Of a DNA stretch of 20,884 bases, positions 14,801-20,884 are shown in pieces. A model generated the notes under the pieces. The model did not search any database, was not told the DNA's origin, and was given only the letters and a program-made list of their open reading frames with translations. The DNA comes from Holosporales bacterium (GTDB taxonomy: Bacteria; Pseudomonadota; Alphaproteobacteria; RUG11792). The translations under genes were made by a program, and so were the position numbers. The stretch's first letter is position 1; every line of letters begins with the position of its first letter. The DNA lies in contig JAISID010000048.1 of assembly GCA_031262205.1 (NCBI GenBank), forward strand, positions 1 through 20,884, read 5' to 3'.

Positions 14801-16063
14801 GAGAAGGACGAGAGGATCATAGCTATTGAAAGACAGATAGTCGACGAGTTGGCTAAAGATAGAGACGCGGAGAAAAGTATTCTGGAACAGATTTACCGTA
14901 AGCATATTAAAAGTAGAATCATAGGGCAAAAGTTAAAATCTGGAATTGAAGGTTGCAAAGAGGGGACTTTGATAACGGACAAGATTGCGGACAATCTGTC
15001 GTTCTATCAGCTTAGAGAGGTCGTTGTTAAAGACGCTAAGATTCAAAATAGTCTCAATTCTTTAAGCAAGCAGTTTGATAAGAAGATAGAAAAAATTCAA
15101 AATACTTTCCAAGAAAGTGCTCGTAAACTAAGAAAAGGAGACGATTTGCCTACTGGAGTTTTGAAGTTGGTGAAAGTCTTCGTCGCGAATAAAAGGAAAA
15201 TTCAACCAGGCGATAAAATGGCGGGACGTCATGGAAACAAGGGAGTTGTTTCGAGAATATTACCGGTTGAAGACATGCCGTATCTTGCCGATGGGACGCC
15301 GGTCGATATAATTTTAAATCCGCTAGGGCTTCCGTCGAGAATGAATGTCGGTCAGATTTTGGAAACTCATCTTGGCTGGGCGGCTCGCGGTCTGGGCGTT
15401 CAAATTCAAGAAATGCTCGACGAATATAGAGCGAAGGAAGCTACGCTTGGCGAGGTTAGAGATAAAGTAATAAGCGTTTTCTCGGATAAAGAAGATATAG
15501 ACGACATAAAGGCTTTAAAAGACGACGAGTTTATTGAACTCGCTGGGAATCTAGGAAAAGGAGTCCCTGTTGCAAGCCCTGTTTTCGATGGAGCGAAACT
15601 TAACGATATAGAGAACGAACTGGAGAAAGCCGGTCTAGATAAGTCTGGCCAAATCACGCTTTACGACGGGCGTACTGGAGAGCCGTTTGATAGGAAAATA
15701 ACGGTTGGTTATAAATATATGTTGAAACTGCACCACTTAGTCGACGATAAGATTCATGCGAGATCGGTCGGACCTTACAGTTTGATTACCCAACAACCTC
15801 TCGGCGGCAAGGCTCAGTTCGGCGGACAGAGATTCGGAGAAATGGAGGTTTGGGCGCTTGAAGGGTATGGAGCTTCTTATACTCTTAGAGAAATGTTGAC
15901 AGTGAAATCCGACGACGTCCAAGGAAGAACAAAGGTGTATGAATCAATAGTGCGAGGAGAAAACGAAGTTGAGCCGGATACGCCGGAATCGTTTAACGTT
16001 TTGGTCAAGGAGTTAAGGTCTTTGGGATTAAATGTTTCGTTTGAGGATAGTAAGGATTTATAG
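11900..16063 (+). CDS. rpoB: DNA-directed RNA polymerase subunit beta
   Basis: 1387 residues, in the alphaproteobacterial range and slightly longer than the 1342 of E. coli. The start [18 protein letters not shown] has AAAGG 9 bases upstream. The rifampicin pocket [20 protein letters not shown] begins at about residue 542. It keeps the E. coli-equivalent Gln513, Asp516, His526, Arg529 and Ser531. Downstream are [33 protein letters not shown] and the active-site segment [12 protein letters not shown] (1104-1115). Near the C-terminus are [24 protein letters not shown] and [12 protein letters not shown]. Beta forms the catalytic cleft with beta'. No frameshift or truncation is seen. Confidence 0.98.
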   Translation: [1387 protein letters not shown]

Positions 16064-16352
16064 CAATGGCGCTCGGCTCAAAGTTGAGAGCGGGAGCAAA
16101 AGGTAAAAAGCGGGTTTTTTAATATGCCCCGAGGAGAAGAGTTTGAAAGTGTCGCTAAGGTTTGGTTCTTTTTTATGGTATGCTGGAATGCGCGTTGGAA
16201 GAATGCGCGCCCCTATCGGGAATAAAGCAAGCGGAAAAGATAGCGATATTATTAAGCTGAATTTAAAGAGATGTTGAAATTGAGAGCGCGGTTGAACTTA
16301 AATCAAGAAAATTTAATAAAGACTACGCCGTTCTTATGTATAGGAGCCTTAT
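16064..16352. other. 289-bp rpoB-rpoC gap
   Basis: This spacer is long for a beta/beta' pair. It holds an A5-GCGGG-T6 dyad (16105-16120) preceded by loosely pairing CTC/GAG segments, and a repeated GAATGCGCG (16186-16194 and 16202-16210). The rpoC ribosome binding site AGGAG is at 16342-16346. I saw no convincing promoter and no gene. Confidence 0.55.
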
Positions 16353-19300
16353 ATGAATTTTAAAAACGATGTTTCAGTAACCGATAATGCTAAAGTTACA
16401 AAGGACTTTGACGCTGTAAGAATATCGGTGGCAAGTCCGGAGGAAATACGCTCTTGGTCTTACGGCGAAGTTAAAAAACCTGAAACTATTAATTATAGAA
16501 CGTTTAAACCGGAACGAGACGGTTTATTCTGCGCTAAGATATTCGGTCCCGTAAAAGATTACGAATGTATTTGCGGCAGATATAAGCGTATGAAATATAA
16601 AGGCGTCGTCTGTGAAAAGTGCGGCGTTGAAATTACCTTAAGCAAGGTTAGAAGAGAAAGAATGGGGCATATCGAGTTGGCTGCTCCCGTCGTTCACGTT
16701 TGGTTTATGAAGTCGATTCCTAGCAGAATTTCAATGATTTTGGATATAGGATATAAAGAGCTGGAACGAATACTATACTTTGAAAAGTACGTCGTTTTGG
16801 ATTCAGGACTTAGCCATTTTTCTCGTTTACAAACAATAACGGAGGAAGAATATCAAGACGCTTTGGATAAGTATGGGGAGGGGGCGTTCACCGTAGGCAT
16901 AGGAGCCGAAGCGATTCGCGATATGCTTGCTTCGATCAATCTTGAAGAAGAAATAACAAAACTAAAGGAAGAGCTTGAAGCGGGCGTTGTCGATATCAAA
17001 AAAAAGAAACTGGTTAAAAGATTAAAAATTCTACAAGCGTTTGTCGATACCAAAGTTAGTCCAGCGAATTTAGTCCTTACCATCCTTCCGGTTATACCGC
17101 CGGATCTTCGTCCTTTAGTTCCGCTGGAAGGCGGAAGATTTGCAACCAGCGATTTAAACGATTTATACAGAAGAGTTATTAATAGAAACAATAGGTTAAA
17201 GAGGCTCATTGAATTGAAGGCGCCGGATATTATTATTCGGAATGAAAAAAGAATGCTTCAAGAAGCCGTCGATGCTCTATTCGATAATAAACGTAAAGGT
17301 TCTAAGGCGATTATTGGAGCCAATAAGAGAACGCTTAAATCATTGTCGGATATGCTTAGAGGAAAACAAGGACGCTTTAGGCAGAATCTTCTTGGAAAAC
17401 GCGTCGACTACTCCGGTCGTTCCGTTATCGTCGTCGGGCCGGAACTTAAGCTGCATCAGTGCGGCATTCCTAAAAAAATGGCTCTAGAGCTTTTTAGACC
17501 GTTTATCTATGCAAAACTTGAAAAATACGGTTTGGCGAGCACCTTGAAAGCCGCTAAGAGAATGGTTGAGAAAGATAGACCTGAGGTTTGGGATATTCTT
17601 GAAGAAATAATTAGAGAACATCCGGTTCTTCTAAACCGCGCGCCTACTCTTCATAGGCTTAGTATTCAAGCGTTTGAACCGGTTTTGATTGAGGGGAAAG
17701 CGATTCAATTGCATCCTCTAGTCTGTACCGCCTTTAACGCAGACTTCGACGGAGACCAAATGGCCGTTCATGTCCCTCTATCGATCGAGGCTCAGCTGGA
17801 AGCCAGAATATTAATGCTTTCCACGAATAATATTTTAAGCCCGTCGAATGGAAAACCTGTAGTTATTCCATCGAAAGACATCGTTCTTGGGGTTTATTAC
17901 TTAACTATGGAAGTAGAGGGTTCGCCTAACGAAGGCTCCGCGTTTGCAAATATAAGCGAAATAACGTATGCATTAGAAAACAAGCGCGTAACTTTACATA
18001 CGAAAATTAAAACGGAAGCGCCGTATTATGAAGAAGATGGAACTTGTAAATATAAGGTTGTGGAAACAACTCCTGGAAGGATGATTTTTAGCCAAATACT
18101 TCCGAAACACCATAAGATAAAATTCGACATAATAAATAAGGTGTTAACTTCTTCTGAAATCAACGCTTTAATCGACGAGATATATTTCTATTGCGGCCAT
18201 AAGGAAACGGCTATTTTTGTCGATCGTATAATGGCTCTTGGTTTTAAATATATGACCAAGTCGGGAATTTCATACGGTAAAGACGATCTTGTAATTCCGA
18301 AAGAGAAAAAGAAACTTGTTAAGGATACGGAAAAGATTGTCGAGGAATTTGAACAACAATATCTCGACGGATTTATAACTCAAGGAGAGAAATACAATAA
18401 AGTTGTGGACGCTTGGGATAAGTGTGGAGATCAAGTCGCCGAGGCGTTAATGAAAGCAGTGTCGTCGACGAAAAAGGGACAACAGCCTAATTCCGTCTAC
18501 ATGATGATTCATTCTAAAGCAAGAGGTTCGATGGCTCAGTTGAAACAGTCCGCAGGTATGCGAGGTTTGATGGCAAAGCCTACGGGAGAAATTATCGAGA
18601 CTCCTATTTTGTCAAATTTCAAAGAAGGTCTATCTGTTTGGGAATACTTCATATCTACTCACGGAAGCCGTAAGGGATTAACCGATACGGCTTTGAAAAC
18701 CGCCAATTCGGGATATTTAACTAGAAGATTAGTCGACGTTGCGAACGATTGTATCATTCTTGAAGAAGATTGCGGAACCTCTAACGGTTTGTTAATGAAA
18801 CCAATTTACGACGGTTCAAACATAGTTATTTCCTTGAAGGAAAGAATCCTTGGAAGATTTGCGGCAAGCGACGTAATAAATCCGAACGATGGAAAAGTGA
18901 TTGTTCCGAAAGACGGCTTTATAGACGAGGCGAAAGTCGATAGTATAATAGACGCCGGTATAGACGAGGTATTAATACGTTCTCCAATAACTTGCGAGAG
19001 TAAGCATGGAGTGTGCGCGAAATGCTATGGAAGAGATTTGGCAAGAGGGACGGTCGTCGGCGTATACGAAGCGGTCGGCGTTGTGGCGGCTCAGTCGATT
19101 GGAGAACCTGGAACTCAGCTTACTATGAGAACGTTCCACATAGGAGGAGCGGCTCAGAAAAGCGCCGAACAGTCAAATATTGAATCGTCGATTGACGCAA
19201 GAGTCGCATTTAAGAATGTGACTTCCGCTATCAATAGTTTGAACGATAACATCGTTATTTCCCGAAAAGCAGAGATAGCTCTGGTTGATTCTAATGGAAG

Positions 19301-20498
19301 AGAACGGTTTGCGCATAAGGTTCCATGCGGTTCTAAATTAAAAGTTTCCGCTGGAGAAGCCGTAAAAGCAGGGCAGGTTCTTGCCGAGTGGGATTCGTTT
19401 ACCGTGCCGGTTGTGAGCGAAGTCGATGGGTTTGCAAAATTCATAGATTTAATCGAGGGTCAATCGTTAAGAGAAGTTGTCGACGAAGTGACGGGGATTT
19501 CGAGCAAAGTCGTCGTCGATTGGAAGCAATCAGCAAGCACGGCTAATTATAGGCCTACGATAGCGATTGTCGATGAAAAAGGCAAACCTATCGTCCTTTC
19601 TAATAAAGCGGAAGCAAGGTATTTCCTGTCTATAGATTCCGTTGTGAACGTTAACGACGGCGAGAGAATAAAAGCGGGAGATATCGTGGCAAAGATGCCT
19701 AAAGACGTCTTAAAAACGCGAGACATTACCGGCGGTCTTCCGAGAATTTCAGAGCTTTTTGAAGCGAGAATGCCGAAAAATTCAGCTATTATTTCCGAAA
19801 TAGACGGTAAAGTCGAGTTTGGCAAAGAATACAAATTAAAGAGAAGAATTATTATTACCCCGGAAGACGAAGTCCGTCAAGTCCCGGTAGAATATTTAGT
19901 TCCGAAAGGCAAGTCCATAATAGTTCGCGAAGGAGACTACGTAAAGAAAGGGGATATGTTAGTCGACGGCAACGTCGTGTTGCAGGATGTTTTGAGGATA
20001 TTAGGGGTTGAAGAAATGGCGGTTTATCTCATTAATGAGATTCAGCGAGTTTATAGACTCCAGGGCGTGCCTATCAACGACAAGCATATTGAGATCATTG
20101 TTAAACAAATGTTGCAGAAGCGAGAAGTTAAGAACGCCGGGGATTCGACTTATATAGTTGGGGAAGAAATTGATAAAGAAGATTTAACGGAGATTAACGA
20201 AAAGCTATTGCGCGAAGAAAAGAGACCCGTTGTCGCCGCGCCTGTTTTTCAAGGTATAACAAGAGCTTCGCTTCATACTAAATCGTTTATATCCGCCGCG
20301 TCGTTCCAAGAAACGACTCGCGTTCTAACGGAAGCTGCGATTTGTGGAAAAGTCGACCATTTGGCGGGCTTAAAAGAAAATGTAATAGTCGGAAGATTAA
20401 TGCCTGCGGGAACTGGAGGAGTTATGCGTAAATGGACTGCGGAAGCTAAAGCTGAGTTGGAAAAACACGAGGCTGAAGCAACGGGAGCCGCCGCTTAG
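16353..20498 (+). CDS. rpoC: DNA-directed RNA polymerase subunit beta'
   Basis: 1381 residues; ATG follows AGGAG by 6 bases. The N-terminal zinc site is C72, C74, C87, C90 (CxC...CxxC). The catalytic metal motif is NADFDGD (462-468), with its three Asp chelating Mg2+. The trigger-loop region is MRGLMAKPTGEIIETPILSNF...GSRKGLTDTALKTANSGYLTRRL. The second zinc site is C807, C881, C888, C891. The C-terminus has GVVAAQSIGEPGTQLTMRTFHIGG and the SFISAASFQETTRVLTEAA motif that closes on omega. All key residues are present, so the enzyme should be fully functional. Length is close to the 1407 of E. coli, with no large lineage insertion obvious. Confidence 0.98.
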   Translation: MNFKNDVSVTDNAKVTKDFDAVRISVASPEEIRSWSYGEVKKPETINYRTFKPERDGLFCAKIFGPVKDYECICGRYKRMKYKGVVCEKCGVEITLSKVRRERMGHIELAAPVVHVWFMKSIPSRISMILDIGYKELERILYFEKYVVLDSGLSHFSRLQTITEEEYQDALDKYGEGAFTVGIGAEAIRDMLASINLEEEITKLKEELEAGVVDIKKKKLVKRLKILQAFVDTKVSPANLVLTILPVIPPDLRPLVPLEGGRFATSDLNDLYRRVINRNNRLKRLIELKAPDIIIRNEKRMLQEAVDALFDNKRKGSKAIIGANKRTLKSLSDMLRGKQGRFRQNLLGKRVDYSGRSVIVVGPELKLHQCGIPKKMALELFRPFIYAKLEKYGLASTLKAAKRMVEKDRPEVWDILEEIIREHPVLLNRAPTLHRLSIQAFEPVLIEGKAIQLHPLVCTAFNADFDGDQMAVHVPLSIEAQLEARILMLSTNNILSPSNGKPVVIPSKDIVLGVYYLTMEVEGSPNEGSAFANISEITYALENKRVTLHTKIKTEAPYYEEDGTCKYKVVETTPGRMIFSQILPKHHKIKFDIINKVLTSSEINALIDEIYFYCGHKETAIFVDRIMALGFKYMTKSGISYGKDDLVIPKEKKKLVKDTEKIVEEFEQQYLDGFITQGEKYNKVVDAWDKCGDQVAEALMKAVSSTKKGQQPNSVYMMIHSKARGSMAQLKQSAGMRGLMAKPTGEIIETPILSNFKEGLSVWEYFISTHGSRKGLTDTALKTANSGYLTRRLVDVANDCIILEEDCGTSNGLLMKPIYDGSNIVISLKERILGRFAASDVINPNDGKVIVPKDGFIDEAKVDSIIDAGIDEVLIRSPITCESKHGVCAKCYGRDLARGTVVGVYEAVGVVAAQSIGEPGTQLTMRTFHIGGAAQKSAEQSNIESSIDARVAFKNVTSAINSLNDNIVISRKAEIALVDSNGRERFAHKVPCGSKLKVSAGEAVKAGQVLAEWDSFTVPVVSEVDGFAKFIDLIEGQSLREVVDEVTGISSKVVVDWKQSASTANYRPTIAIVDEKGKPIVLSNKAEARYFLSIDSVVNVNDGERIKAGDIVAKMPKDVLKTRDITGGLPRISELFEARMPKNSAIISEIDGKVEFGKEYKLKRRIIITPEDEVRQVPVEYLVPKGKSIIVREGDYVKKGDMLVDGNVVLQDVLRILGVEEMAVYLINEIQRVYRLQGVPINDKHIEIIVKQMLQKREVKNAGDSTYIVGEEIDKEDLTEINEKLLREEKRPVVAAPVFQGITRASLHTKSFISAASFQETTRVLTEAAICGKVDHLAGLKENVIVGRLMPAGTGGVMRKWTAEAKAELEKHEAEATGAAA

Positions 20499-20569
20499 TA
20501 ATTGAATTTCGGAGACTCCGACAGACGCCTTCTTGCCGAGGCCTTCGATTATAAGCGTTCGTTGTTTGT

Positions 20570-20612
20570 AAAGTATGAGAGACAGTATGTATGCTCATAC
20601 TTTTTTGTTTTT
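20570..20612 (+). terminator. Intrinsic terminator of the rpoBC operon
   Basis: AAAGTATGAG (20570-20579) pairs perfectly with CTCATACTTT (20594-20603) around a 14-base loop and runs into TTTTTTGTTTTT (20601-20612). It lies about 70 bases after the rpoC stop, a good Rho-independent terminator. Confidence 0.85.
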
Positions 20613-20622
20613 AGAATTATAC

Positions 20623-20653
20623 TTGACGATTTGCTGTAATAGTAAAGTATAAT
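20623..20653 (+). promoter_or_regulatory. Possible rightward promoter after the rpoC terminator
   Basis: TTGACG (20623-20628) and a perfect TATAAT (20648-20653) are spaced by 19 bases, longer than ideal. Both overlap the inverted AATTATACTT/AAGTATAATT pair, so a regulator could bind here. The gene it would serve lies beyond the window. Confidence 0.4.
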
Positions 20654-20769
20654 TCAGTATTCTATAGAGGTTTTATATTTTTATACTTTAACTATACTTA
20701 TAGTTTATTACAAACTTTAGCAGTATATTGACGTATACTATATCGCGGAATGACTCCGAATTATGAAAA

Positions 20770-20785
20770 TGTTTCACGTGAAACA
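20770..20785. other. parS: parS centromere site (ParB binding)
   Basis: TGTTTCACGTGAAACA matches the conserved bacterial chromosomal parS consensus at all 16 positions. It sits within a perfect 24-bp palindrome (20766-20789) with AAAA/TTTT flanks. ParB dimers load on such sites and, with ParA, segregate the origin region. parS sites normally cluster near oriC and the parAB genes. Confidence 0.92.
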
Positions 20786-20884
20786 TTTTAAATTTTGAAA
20801 AAATTATTCGTTGATAATTAGCAATAATAAAGCGTAATTTAGCGGTAATTTAAGAAAGCTCTATAATTTATTATTTTAAGTATA

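Larger units (their letters stand above)
20499..20884. other. 386-bp AT-rich end region with terminator, heptamer repeats and parS
   Basis: No gene begins before the right edge. It holds the rpoC terminator (20570-20612), a possible rightward promoter (20623-20653), repeated AAGTATA/TATACTT heptamers (20618-20884) and a parS site (20770-20785). Confidence 0.7.
20618..20884. repeat. Cluster of AAGTATA/TATACTT heptamers
   Basis: Full copies lie at 20618-20624 (-), 20645-20651 (+), 20682-20688 (-), 20693-20699 (-) and 20878-20884 (+). Hexamer versions are at 20722-20727 and 20734-20739, arranged as an inverted pair. The first two form a 10-bp inverted repeat, AATTATACTT/AAGTATAATT. They may be protein-binding sites, or may partly reflect AT-rich composition. 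Confidence 0.5.

Noticed and set aside
16853..17209. 118-codon antisense ORF inside rpoC
   Set aside because: It lies wholly within the conserved rpoC frame, with no start signal or recognisable domain.

Overview
The window is a piece of an AT-rich (roughly 40% GC by eye) alphaproteobacterial chromosome. Three things point there: the order tRNA-Trp, secE, nusG, rplK, rplA, rplJ, rplL, rpoB, rpoC; the alphaproteobacterial style of the RpoB and RpoC sequences; and a CckA-like hybrid histidine kinase. A host-associated or reduced lineage is plausible (high AT, MHS-type transporter, palindromic intergenic repeats), but the sequence does not prove it and I do not name a genus.

Layout. Positions 2-199 are the 3' end of an acetyl-CoA synthetase gene. 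Positions 200-735 are non-coding and hold a 147-bp palindromic, MITE-like element and a 36-bp palindrome. Next come a minus-strand secreted YiiX/YaeF-type permuted papain-fold protein (736-1794) and a plus-strand CoaD-CoaE fusion (1977-2930). A second, inverted copy of the palindromic element lies at 3021-3180. A minus-strand CckA-like kinase follows (3266-5695). Then come an unusually AT-rich MFS transporter with a good sigma70 promoter (6001-7257) and a divergent PhzF-fold protein with eroded signature motifs (7396-8181). From 8300 to 20498 lies the transcription/translation block: tRNA-Trp, SecE, NusG, ribosomal proteins L11, L1, L10 and L7/L12, then the beta and beta' subunits of RNA polymerase. 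It ends in a strong intrinsic terminator. The last 270 bases are very AT-rich, carry repeated AAGTATA heptamers and contain a perfect consensus parS site.

The most unusual signals are: (1) an 88-base perfect four-way junction (cloverleaf/cruciform) at 10482-10569 in the rplA-rplJ gap, in which four perfect stems abut with no unpaired base at the junction; (2) the fusion of the last two CoA-biosynthesis enzymes in the eukaryotic COASY domain order; (3) the inverted pair of MITE-like palindromes flanking the yiiX-like and coaDE genes; (4) parS with surrounding heptamer repeats, which suggests that the right edge is close to the origin/partition region. The gaps inside the RNA polymerase operon (303, 321 and 289 bp) are long and rich in dyad symmetry.
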